DNA from: a virus
Length of the DNA stretch: 48,451 bases
IMG/VR virus record: IMGVR_UViG_3300032223_001928
Coordinates: 1 to 48,451 of that record
Reading direction: 5' to 3' (one strand)
Every line of letters starts with the position of its first letter. The stretch's first letter is position 1. Positions 6,525 through 13,018 of the stretch are shown one piece after another. A program made the position numbers and the translations under genes. The notes under the pieces are model-generated. The model searched no databases and was not told the DNA's origin. It saw nothing but the letters and a program-made list of their open reading frames with translations.

Positions 6525-7193
6525 TTAGCCGAAGTATTTTTTCTGTCCTTCGGTTAGATTTTTATTTCCGTGGTAAACTAAACCAATATTAATCTCACCT
6601 TCGATTGCTGGTGTATCGTTTACGTTCCCATCAATATATCCAGCTTTTACTCTAGCTTCATCAGAGCTAAAGATTCTAGAATGAGGGAGATTTAGATTAA
6701 TCAAATGATCTTGTTTACCGCCTAGCGATTGGGTAATCTTGAGGTTATCTGGTTTAGCACTAAACAGATCAAAGTCTAGTGATTTTGTGTATGCATAAAA
6801 GATCTTTTCAGGGAACGCTTTGGCGATCTGACACCACTTATCATAATAATTTACGGAGTAGAAATCTCCTGAGTCATGAATTCTGATTGTGTTTGCCTTT
6901 TTCATTCTCTTAAGATCAGCAATTGCTTTTACTACAAAAGTATCCTCCTGGCTTTCTTTCAGATTAAACTCTCTAGCTTCGTGAACTGTTCTCCAAAGAT
7001 ATGCACCCTGTTGTGCATAACAAATATCTACACAAGCTAGGGCAGATGGACAAGTATTTCTTTTTACGCCATCTTTATCTACGAAGTTCATGTTAGCTGG
7101 GATTCCAAAACCAACGATGTTATAAACCCCACCATTATCTTTGTTTAACTTAGAATTGCCCTTAGACCACTTTAGATTGTAATTCTTGCTCAT
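6525..7193 (-). CDS. GP88-like protein
   Basis: 222 aa. It shows the signature I associate with the phage gene-product-88 family: CPSALACVDICYAQQG near residue 50, IRIHDSGDFYS near residue 103, and a W..I.KAFP..F.AYTKS segment after it. The clustered cysteines suggest a metal or Fe-S site; the family has no established function. It follows the metallopeptidase/VWA gene after a terminator-like hairpin. Confidence 0.8.
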   Translation of the reverse strand: MSKNYNLKWSKGNSKLNKDNGGVYNIVGFGIPANMNFVDKDGVKRNTCPSALACVDICYAQQGAYLWRTVHEAREFNLKESQEDTFVVKAIADLKRMKKANTIRIHDSGDFYSVNYYDKWCQIAKAFPEKIFYAYTKSLDFDLFSAKPDNLKITQSLGGKQDHLINLNLPHSRIFSSDEARVKAGYIDGNVNDTPAIEGEINIGLVYHGNKNLTEGQKKYFG

Positions 7194-7206
7194 AGCTCAC
7201 CAGAAG

Positions 7207-7245
7207 GAAAGGGAGCGGCGAATTTTATTATTAGTTCGCCGCTCC
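7207..7245 (-). terminator. strong GC-rich hairpin after the VWA gene
   Basis: 11-bp perfect stem GGAGCGGCGAA (7212-7222 with 7235-7245), 12-nt loop, followed on the minus strand by CCTTTCCTT. Lies 10 bp beyond the stop of the gene at 7256-8446. The T-tract is poor, so termination may be partial. Confidence 0.65.
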
Positions 7246-7255
7246 TTGTTAGCGC

Positions 7256-8446
7256 TTAGTCAACGGAAATAACCCGTTCGTTTGTAGTAAAATACGGATT
7301 ATTTGCTCCATCCTTATCTGTCATCCACATTCGCTGACAGACAGAAGCAATAGGCTTTGGGGCGCACATATCGGTTAGAATAATGTGACCATCAAAGTTC
7401 TTACCGTTGACATACTTTGTCGGTGCATCAAAGTCAGTTCCACCGCAAAGAACCCGCTCTGCTTTCCGAGTTTGGCCCTTTTTCCATACAAAGATCTTTG
7501 ACTCTCCAACTTCGCTGTCAAACGGAATAACAGTAAAAGTTGCCAAGTCAGCTAGATTGTTAAGCTCTGCAAAGAACTTTTCTAGCATAATATCGTCAAC
7601 CGATCCAGACTGGTCGATTGAGATTGCGATATTTGCATGACGGCGAACCTTCTTGCCGGGATGGATATATGGGAAACGCTTGTTTAGACGCTTCACAGTA
7701 GACGACTTATCCGCCCGTCGAGAAGTCTTGATGAAGTAACGAAGAACAGAGCGCCAATTTACCTTTGCCATAATACGCGCCATAATCTCTTTACGCATTT
7801 CAGAAGAGATCGTACCCCATGAACTGCTCTTTCGATTTGCCTCTTCAGCAGCTTCCTTCATCATTTCCTTAAGGCGCTGCTTTGCAAGTTCCTTAACGCC
7901 TTCATCCATAGGCTGGTTTTCATCACCCCAACCATCGTGATTATCGAATCCATCACCCGGATCTTGCTCTTCTTGGCAGAGCTTGGCAAAATAGTTCTCA
8001 GCGATAAGACCCGGCTTCAATTCCTGAAACATTCCTTCGCCGGGAATACAACCACCATCAGGCAATTCACGACGAGGGATATGGGAATTAATTGCTAGAT
8101 CGCAAGCAATATTCCAGCGTCGAAACAACTCTCGATCATCTGGCTTTCGAGTTGTAACGTGCTCAAAGATGAGATGGTAAAACTCATGCTTGAGAATTCC
8201 GCGCTGTTGTTCCTTTGTTAGCGCACTAAACCACTTAAGGTTATAATGAAGCTCGTAGCGACCCTCTTCATTTACAGTAACGCCAGCAGTACCAACAGAA
8301 TCTACTCGCTTTTTATCAATATGACGGGACAATGCAGCAAAGAAAGGCTCGTCCTTCAATAGCGCATAAATGCTAATATTCAGATCAAACTCATGTTCTT
8401 GTGCTGCGGTGTTGACTGCATTATCAGTTTCGGTTGCAGTATCCAT
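7256..8446 (-). CDS. metallopeptidase-like/VWA-like protein, partner of MoxR-type ATPase
   Basis: 396 aa with two modules. Residues ~20-130 hold a putative Zn-peptidase motif HEFYHLIFEH (H87, E88, H91) and a second conserved stretch RWNIACDLAINSHI. Residues ~265-390 form a von Willebrand A-type domain with the MIDAS motif DQSGS (278-282), a later GGTDF and TD. A helical, acidic linker joins them. This two-module architecture is known in proteins encoded beside MoxR AAA+ ATPases, which is the case here (ATPase at 8518-9606). Such pairs are thought to remodel or insert metal into protein targets; the phage target is unknown. Confidence 0.85.
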   Translation of the reverse strand: MDTATETDNAVNTAAQEHEFDLNISIYALLKDEPFFAALSRHIDKKRVDSVGTAGVTVNEEGRYELHYNLKWFSALTKEQQRGILKHEFYHLIFEHVTTRKPDDRELFRRWNIACDLAINSHIPRRELPDGGCIPGEGMFQELKPGLIAENYFAKLCQEEQDPGDGFDNHDGWGDENQPMDEGVKELAKQRLKEMMKEAAEEANRKSSSWGTISSEMRKEIMARIMAKVNWRSVLRYFIKTSRRADKSSTVKRLNKRFPYIHPGKKVRRHANIAISIDQSGSVDDIMLEKFFAELNNLADLATFTVIPFDSEVGESKIFVWKKGQTRKAERVLCGGTDFDAPTKYVNGKNFDGHIILTDMCAPKPIASVCQRMWMTDKDGANNPYFTTNERVISVD

Positions 8447-8484
8447 TATTACTCCTTTGCAGGAAGTTTCTAGATTAAAGTCAA

Positions 8485-8503
8485 GATCAATACCATATTG
8501 ATC
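8485..8503. promoter_or_regulatory. 8-bp perfect palindrome between the ATPase and VWA genes
   Basis: GATCAATA-CCA-TATTGATC lies in the 71-bp gap upstream of the VWA gene. Shape and position suit an operator for a dimeric repressor or a small mRNA hairpin; nothing in the sequence proves either. Confidence 0.35.
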
Positions 8504-8517
8504 CTGCTTGGCTTGTA

Positions 8518-9606
8518 CTACTTGGTTGAAGTAGTCGCAGGGTTAACCTGCGTTTCAGCATCACCCGTCATAACGCGAACCATGTGCGAACCCATAAGGC
8601 TATGGAAGTTCACAGCGTTCTTGATGTTCTGCGGACCAATTGACTTCCACAGCTTCATAACGGCTTCGCCAGGCATCTTCTTACCCCAAGCGGTAAGATT
8701 GTTCATCGTCTTGCTATCAAGAAGCGTCTTTAGACGCTCAGAGGCAACAACCTTATCAATCATCGCAACGTGATCGTTGATTGACCAGCTATCAGTCAGA
8801 TGGTGACGACCCTCAAAGATATCGTCAACAGTAACCTGTGACTCATACTTCTCTGCAAAGTCACGGAAAGCAACAGCAGCCTCGAAACCAATGAAACCAC
8901 AAGCTAGATCGTAAACAACAGGCAGATTAGGCTTAAACTCTGCCGGACGACCTTCGACTAGCTTGCTCTCGCTCAAACACTCATTGTAACGGAACCAGCT
9001 ACGGCGAGAAGGATAAACCTTGTTAGGCTCATTCTCACCCTTATGCTCAAGGTGAGCGCGATTCTGGTTTACGAAATCCCAAACAATGGGAGTAACCTTG
9101 CCCTTCGCATGGTCGAGCCAATCCTCAATCGAAGGCTCAAGATCAAAAGTGGTCCAGCGATCAAGCTCGGCAGGATCCATTTCGCCAACCTGATACTGTG
9201 AACCATGATTGCCACCGTTAACGGCAGCAAAGATCAGCGTTTCAGGATGCAGCTTCCAACCATTCAGCTTACGGCTATCGGTAAGCTCGAAAAGACCCTG
9301 ACGAACTTCCTGCGTTGCACGGTCAATCTCGTCAAAGAAAAGAACCACAGAATTCTCGCAAGCAGACTTGAGCCAATCCGGCGCGTTCCAGCGAGTGGAG
9401 TTACCTTCAATCGAAGGCAAACCCATAAGATCACCCTCGGTCATCTGTGAAGCACGACGCTCGACAACATTCAGCGAACGCATCGCTGCATACTGATAAA
9501 CAAGCTCAGACTTGCCGATGCCGTGACGACCACGAAGCAGAACAGGCTTCTTGATGTTCGCAACGTGAGGGATAACCTTGAGAGCAGCCTTGAAGTCGAT
9601 AGCCAT
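8518..9606 (-). CDS. MoxR-type AAA+ ATPase
   Basis: 362 aa. Walker A is GRHGIGKS (26-33), Walker B VVLFFDE (87-93), sensor 1 LIFAAVNGG near residue 125, followed by an all-helical C-terminal region. AAA+ proteins of the MoxR branch use ATP to remodel client proteins with a VWA-domain partner, which is the next gene downstream (7256-8446). The C-terminal NIKNAVNFHSLMG segment is shared with the small protein at 1043-1366. GC content looks higher than that of surrounding genes. Driven by the tandem promoters at 9683-9807. Confidence 0.9.
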   Translation of the reverse strand: MAIDFKAALKVIPHVANIKKPVLLRGRHGIGKSELVYQYAAMRSLNVVERRASQMTEGDLMGLPSIEGNSTRWNAPDWLKSACENSVVLFFDEIDRATQEVRQGLFELTDSRKLNGWKLHPETLIFAAVNGGNHGSQYQVGEMDPAELDRWTTFDLEPSIEDWLDHAKGKVTPIVWDFVNQNRAHLEHKGENEPNKVYPSRRSWFRYNECLSESKLVEGRPAEFKPNLPVVYDLACGFIGFEAAVAFRDFAEKYESQVTVDDIFEGRHHLTDSWSINDHVAMIDKVVASERLKTLLDSKTMNNLTAWGKKMPGEAVMKLWKSIGPQNIKNAVNFHSLMGSHMVRVMTGDAETQVNPATTSTK

Positions 9607-9682
9607 TTTGTTTCACCTTTTATTACGCAGACAGTTAATAGATTGAACAGCACCACGCTGCTCAACCGTCGAACATGGGCAG

Positions 9683-9711
9683 ACTGTAGCACGCGGCAGA
9701 GGCAGCGTCAA
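9683..9711 (-). promoter_or_regulatory. sigma-70 promoter (downstream of tandem pair)
   Basis: TTGACG (9711-9706), 17-bp spacer, TACAGT (9688-9683), 77 bp upstream of the AAA+ start. Confidence 0.8.
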
Positions 9712-9741
9712 CAGCAAAAAAACTGCACCGTTAGAGTAGCG
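9705..9741. repeat. 37-bp promoter-cassette repeat, copy 2
   Basis: Exact match to 1432-1468, including the -35 box and T7 tract. Related but diverged versions lie at about 4055-4080, 9802-9830 and 10398-10430. Confidence 0.9.
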
Positions 9742-9778
9742 ACTCGCTGCAAAGGCGCAATCGCCAACCAACAGATGC

Positions 9779-9807
9779 AGTCTACACGGTGCCGCTGTGA
9801 AGTGCAA
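9779..9807 (-). promoter_or_regulatory. sigma-70-like promoter (upstream of tandem pair)
   Basis: TTGCAC (9807-9802), 17-bp spacer, TAGACT (9784-9779). The TTGCACTTCACAG core is shared with the upstream promoter at 1503-1531. The 232-bp stretch 9607-9838 contains these two promoters and no convincing gene. Confidence 0.65.
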
Positions 9808-9838
9808 CCGCAAAAAAACTCTGCGCTTAGAAGCAGCG

Positions 9839-10327
9839 TCAGCTCTTTTTAGTGGTTCTGCGAACCGTGTCTTTCAGGTTATGCGGGATTCCATACGTTC
9901 CAGTTTCCCAATCGGGAGGAAACTGCCTACCAACAATCTCTGGATCTACTGGAGAAAGTATTTCTACTTTTTCAATTCCAGGAAAATCCTCTGTTGGATA
10001 TGCAACGTGCAAAGTATACCACCAAGCATCACGATCATCAATTTTATCTAGTGGCAAAACTGCATATGCCCTAAGCGAATCTTTAGATATATGTTCGAAG
10101 GTAACACTTTGAATTACATATGGCATATCTGAATTTTCAAACGATATAATCGCTCCAATCCCATATCCAATCTTCTTCATATTCTTTTTAAACTGAATCG
10201 CCCATTCTTTGTTTTCTTTGATCCAAAGATCCTTGTCGTACTTTCTTACCTTGCAGGATGCTCTGTTGTGGGTTCTATCAACTATCTTTTTATAGTGATA
10301 GCAATACGAACATTTTCCATTCGCCAT
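9839..10327 (-). CDS. hypothetical protein with N-terminal Cys cluster
   Basis: 162 aa from ATG 10327 (AAGGCTTAAA before it; an in-frame extension upstream crosses the promoter and is unlikely). Begins MANGKCSYCYHYKK, with CxxC and a further Cys at about residue 25, so a possible zinc knuckle. The rest is a mixed fold with many aromatics and a basic C-terminus. Family not recognised. Confidence 0.75.
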   Translation of the reverse strand: MANGKCSYCYHYKKIVDRTHNRASCKVRKYDKDLWIKENKEWAIQFKKNMKKIGYGIGAIISFENSDMPYVIQSVTFEHISKDSLRAYAVLPLDKIDDRDAWWYTLHVAYPTEDFPGIEKVEILSPVDPEIVGRQFPPDWETGTYGIPHNLKDTVRRTTKKS

Positions 10328-10374
10328 TTTAAGCCTTATTAAAACAAGCAAGGTGCATCCCTGCGAGTTCGGAG

Positions 10375-10403
10375 ACATTAACACGGCATGGCGAGGTAGT
10401 CAA
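10375..10403 (-). promoter_or_regulatory. sigma-70 promoter (downstream of tandem pair)
   Basis: TTGACT (10403-10398), 17-bp spacer, TAATGT (10380-10375), 48 bp upstream of the gene starting at 10327. Preceded by CTATCGACAGAG and a T6 tract, as in the other cassettes. Confidence 0.75.
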
Positions 10404-10510
10404 GCAGGAAAAAACTCTGTCGATAGAGCAACGGGCGGTATTAGGGGCATCTAGATAATTATATAATGCCAATAGCGGCGGCTGGTTTTTGCATGGACGC
10501 CCCGTTTGCG

Positions 10511-10539
10511 AGGTTATCATGCCCCGACTGTGAAGTCCA
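10511..10539 (-). promoter_or_regulatory. sigma-70-like promoter (upstream of tandem pair)
   Basis: TGGACT (10539-10534), 17-bp spacer, TAACCT (10516-10511). Lies directly after the terminator at 10546-10576, giving a terminator-then-promoter module. Confidence 0.55.
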
Positions 10540-10545
10540 CCACAC

Positions 10546-10576
10546 AAAAACAGCGCCGTTAGAACAACACGGCGCT
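10546..10576 (-). terminator. intrinsic terminator
   Basis: 8-bp perfect stem AGCGCCGT/ACGGCGCT (10569-10576 with 10552-10559), 9-nt loop, followed by GTTTTTGTG on the minus strand. Probably ends transcription coming from the gene at 10753-11298 and the structured region below it. Confidence 0.75.
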
Positions 10577-10612
10577 TTCTAAGCGAGACTCTAAAAAGTT
10601 TGCATTTGCAGT

Positions 10613-10757
10613 CAAAAAAAACTTGTGTTACTGTACAGGACAATTTCAGTTAGGAAGCTTTCTAGCAACTTGTGTAAGTTTAAACTAGGTGTTTTCTACT
10701 AAAAAGCTGTTTTCTGCTCCGAGTCTCCCTGACTTGTCCTCTCCAGAGCTTCCTACG
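10613..10757 (-). ncRNA. candidate structured RNA downstream of the gene at 10753-11298
   Basis: This gene-free stretch is rich in pairing. TAGGAAGCT (overlapping the stop codon) can pair perfectly with AGCTTCCTA about 95 nt later. This closes a multi-branch region that includes AGTC/GACT, AGC/GCT and a CTAG...AACTT-ACAC-AAGTT...CTAG hairpin. It ends with a T8 tract (10613-10620). It could be an mRNA 3' structure or a small RNA; no known class was recognised. Confidence 0.35.
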
Positions 10758-11298
10758 GTTCAAACGAACAATTAACATTAAGATGATGAATTACTTCTTC
10801 TGGCTCAATCAGTTTTGTTGATTTTGACAATAAAAAGTTATGATCTAGAACTGGAACTGTTTTTGAACCTATCTTAATTCCCTCCCAAATATAGTCATCT
10901 TGCTCAATGATTGCTGAATCAAATTTAGCATTATCTTCTGCGTACTCTGATTTTGTAATTATTGGATCTACTGTTAGAACTGACGAACATGCATATCCCT
11001 TAATGTATCCGATAGTAGACTTATCTATAAAGAAAATATTTTGACAATCTCTTTCTGATACTGCTAATTGATGATGTTTTGGCATATATCTAAACAGGGT
11101 TATAAGTACCTCTTCTATTGTAACGTGACCAAGTACTCCTAAAGCCAACTTTAATTTTCCTTTTTGGTGCCTATCCCTTATGAAGAGTGCTAGGTCCATA
11201 TTATTAGGTTTTGGATTCAATACCCCCTCCCAGGGAGGTAGTGGGGTACTACTAGGGGACTCAAATAAATATTTTTTCTTGTATCTTATTTTTTCCAT
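10753..11298 (-). CDS. hypothetical protein (181 aa)
   Basis: Begins MEKIRYKKKYLFESP and continues through a Pro-rich stretch (SSTPLPPWEG) into a mixed alpha/beta domain. No clear ribosome binding site precedes the ATG. A GC-rich palindrome (11226-11238) sits within codons ~20-25, so translation may start later, for example at the ATG for residue 34. No family recognised. The only gene between a terminator upstream and a structured region downstream. Confidence 0.7.
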   Translation of the reverse strand: MEKIRYKKKYLFESPSSTPLPPWEGVLNPKPNNMDLALFIRDRHQKGKLKLALGVLGHVTIEEVLITLFRYMPKHHQLAVSERDCQNIFFIDKSTIGYIKGYACSSVLTVDPIITKSEYAEDNAKFDSAIIEQDDYIWEGIKIGSKTVPVLDHNFLLSKSTKLIEPEEVIHHLNVNCSFEP

Positions 11299-11302
11299 AT
11301 TT

Positions 11303-11339
11303 TAAATGAAGAAGCCACCCTTCTTTCGTTGGGTGGCTT
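11303..11339 (-). terminator. hairpin after the gene at 11344-11565
   Basis: 9-bp perfect stem AAGCCACCC/GGGTGGCTT (11331-11339 with 11312-11320), 10-nt loop, then CTTCATTTAAAA. Four bases beyond the stop of the upstream gene. Confidence 0.65.
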
Positions 11340-11343
11340 GAGA

Positions 11344-11565
11344 TTATCTAGCTTTTAGTTGTAGTTCTCTATCTAGAAAAGCTTTTAGTGACCTAGCTTC
11401 TGATAGACTTAGTTTTAGTTTTCTATTCTTCCCAATTGTTACGTAGCTTGTTTCACCATGACGAGTATCACCTCGCTTAATTGACATTGTCATTGTCTTT
11501 GTTGAGTGTTCTCTTTGATAAGTTCCATCTTCGTAATCTGCTGGGTTGAAAATATTGTCTGACAT
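11344..11565 (-). CDS. hypothetical protein (73 aa)
   Basis: Begins MSDNIFNPADYEDG with GGAGAT upstream. Basic, with an S-L-S-E-A-R-S-L helix near the C-terminus. Has its own promoter (11604-11632) and terminator (11303-11339), so it is a monocistronic unit. Function unknown. Confidence 0.8.
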   Translation of the reverse strand: MSDNIFNPADYEDGTYQREHSTKTMTMSIKRGDTRHGETSYVTIGKNRKLKLSLSEARSLKAFLDRELQLKAR

Positions 11566-11603
11566 TTTATCTCCTTGCTCGCTTGAGCTATCATGATGTA
11601 GAG

Positions 11604-11632
11604 ACTATATCATGTCTGGCTCGCTTTGTAAA
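11604..11632 (-). promoter_or_regulatory. sigma-70 promoter
   Basis: TTTACA (11632-11627), 17-bp spacer, TATAGT (11609-11604), 38 bp upstream of the gene at 11344-11565. Confidence 0.75.
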
Positions 11633-11681
11633 GAGAAAGTTTGTTTTTGCTGTATTTTCAGCACTTTTCTGTTTATTCTGG

Positions 11682-11948
11682 CTATTCGTCAGAATCTTCG
11701 TCTTCGTACACTTCGGTTAATGATTCTTCAATGGCTTCTTCTTCATCCATATAATCATCATTTTCCATCTTGAAGTAATCTCTTGTTGCATCAGTCCAAT
11801 AGTCTTGTTCGTCCTGAACTTCTGCCAACAGCTCTTCAATCTCTTCTTGATGATCTTCATCGATTAAATCAAGCATGTCTTCATATTTTTCGGTTGCTTC
11901 TTTAACTGACAATTTACCTGTTTGCAGGCCACGACAAATCATACACAT
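11682..11948 (-). CDS. acidic hypothetical protein (88 aa)
   Basis: Begins MCMICRGLQTGKLS (CxxC) and is otherwise helical and extremely acidic (ending EVYEDEDSDE). Lies four bases downstream of the HAD phosphatase gene, so probably co-transcribed. No recognised family. Confidence 0.75.
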   Translation of the reverse strand: MCMICRGLQTGKLSVKEATEKYEDMLDLIDEDHQEEIEELLAEVQDEQDYWTDATRDYFKMENDDYMDEEEAIEESLTEVYEDEDSDE

Positions 11949-11952
11949 CTTG

Positions 11953-12660
11953 CTATGCTCCTAGTTTTACGTTTAATAATACTTTTCTTCTTTTGCCACA
12001 TCCAGCGCCTTCGCATTTCTTAGTCTTAATTTCAGCTACTTTTTTATAAGATTCTGGTTCATGTAGTCTTGCTGGATCTTCTACTGTTACAGTTACTCCG
12101 TGCATTTCTACATTTCCATTAAGTGCCTCTACTGCTTCTCTATTTTTCTTAGCATCATCAATGAATTTAACTGTTTTAACATTTCCGTAATCTTTAACTC
12201 TTTCAAGAATCCAATCTGCTTTTGATTGTGCCGAACTGCTACCCAGACCAACTATTGGCATCCAATCTATATCAGCACTTTTTCCTAAAGTAGCTCTTAA
12301 ATATTTTCTAATATTTGGAGCAGAATTTGGTCCTCTTGCAGTTAGAATAGAAACTTCTTTACCTCTATTGTTTTTATCTTTTAAATGATGTTTAAATAAC
12401 TTTATTGTATCTGGTAATTCTTTTGGATTAGTTACAAGATCAAATTCTCTAAAATCATATTCTCTACCTGGTTTTAGTTTGTGACCTGGAAATTCATGAG
12501 ATGGAATTACTTCTACTTCCTCTCCAGTTTCTTTGTCTTTAACTATAACATTTGATTCAGTTTTAGCTACAGTGTCATCAAAATCAAATACAATTAATTC
12601 CGTTACTTTTGATCTTTCAGCTTCATCAAGATATTTTAAACTTTCTAATTTAACTTGCAT
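11953..12660 (-). CDS. HAD-superfamily phosphatase
   Basis: 235 aa from ATG 12660 (GAGGAAAC upstream; TTG one codon earlier is possible). Motif I is FDFDDT near residue 26 (nucleophile Asp plus second Asp), motif II is ILTARG, and the Lys and motif IV acids appear in KADWILE and FIDDAKKN. The layout resembles the 3'-phosphatase half of phage polynucleotide kinase/phosphatase. No kinase P-loop is present. It may trim RNA ends for the Rnl2-type ligase at 4284-5168 (inference). The C-terminus has CEGAGCGKRRK, a possible metal knuckle. Confidence 0.8.
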   Translation of the reverse strand: MQVKLESLKYLDEAERSKVTELIVFDFDDTVAKTESNVIVKDKETGEEVEVIPSHEFPGHKLKPGREYDFREFDLVTNPKELPDTIKLFKHHLKDKNNRGKEVSILTARGPNSAPNIRKYLRATLGKSADIDWMPIVGLGSSSAQSKADWILERVKDYGNVKTVKFIDDAKKNREAVEALNGNVEMHGVTVTVEDPARLHEPESYKKVAEIKTKKCEGAGCGKRRKVLLNVKLGA

Positions 12661-12664
12661 CAAG

Positions 12665-13018
12665 TTAGTTTCCTCTCACCTTTTCATATTCCATGTATTC
12701 TGCAACGGTTTCCATCGCATCAGTAGCAACCGCAATTTTTTCTTCCACCCAAGGTTCTACGTTTTCGTTGTCTTGAAGAATATCATGGAGCATCATAGCA
12801 TGTTTTGCCATGTTGTAAAGGTTACTTTTTGTCATACGACCAGCATATTCATAATCTCCACCACTTTTTGCTGGTGCTTTGCCTAGTTTAAATGTCTTTA
12901 CTCCGCTCTCTCCACCTTCATAACCCATTGGCATTTCAGGAGCCATCATAGCATCATTCATGCACTCTTGCAACTCTTCTTTTATGATCTTATGAAGATA
13001 TGATTTACTTATTTTCAT
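12665..13018 (-). CDS. leader-bearing small protein (117 aa), probable virion-associated
   Basis: Start ATG 13018 has GAGGAAAAAAG before it; the longer ORF has no site. The N-terminus MKISKSYLHKIIKEELQE is the leader shared with genes at 13005, 15629, 24920 and 44272. After a Gly/Met-rich linker comes a helical domain (about residues 60-112: HAMMLHDILQDNENVEPW, then EEKIAVATDAMETVAEYM), a type I associate with hypothetical proteins of marine phages. Function unknown; the leader contains [IL]xE sites like T4 prohead-protease targets. Confidence 0.75.
   Translation of the reverse strand: MKISKSYLHKIIKEELQECMNDAMMAPEMPMGYEGGESGVKTFKLGKAPAKSGGDYEYAGRMTKSNLYNMAKHAMMLHDILQDNENVEPWVEEKIAVATDAMETVAEYMEYEKVRGN

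Noticed and set aside
9471-9852. Several ORFs of 66-109 aa across the promoter region upstream of the AAA+ gene
   Set aside because: They run through the tandem promoters and the repeated cassette, with Arg/Cys/Ser-rich nonsense composition and no start signals.
10329-10643. 104-aa ORF between the genes at 9839 and 10753
   Set aside because: Covers two promoters and a terminator; no ribosome binding site; composition not protein-like.
11226-11238. CCTCCCAGGGAGG palindrome
   Set aside because: Lies in the coding start of the gene at 10753-11298 with no T-tract; mentioned there but not called as a terminator or operator.
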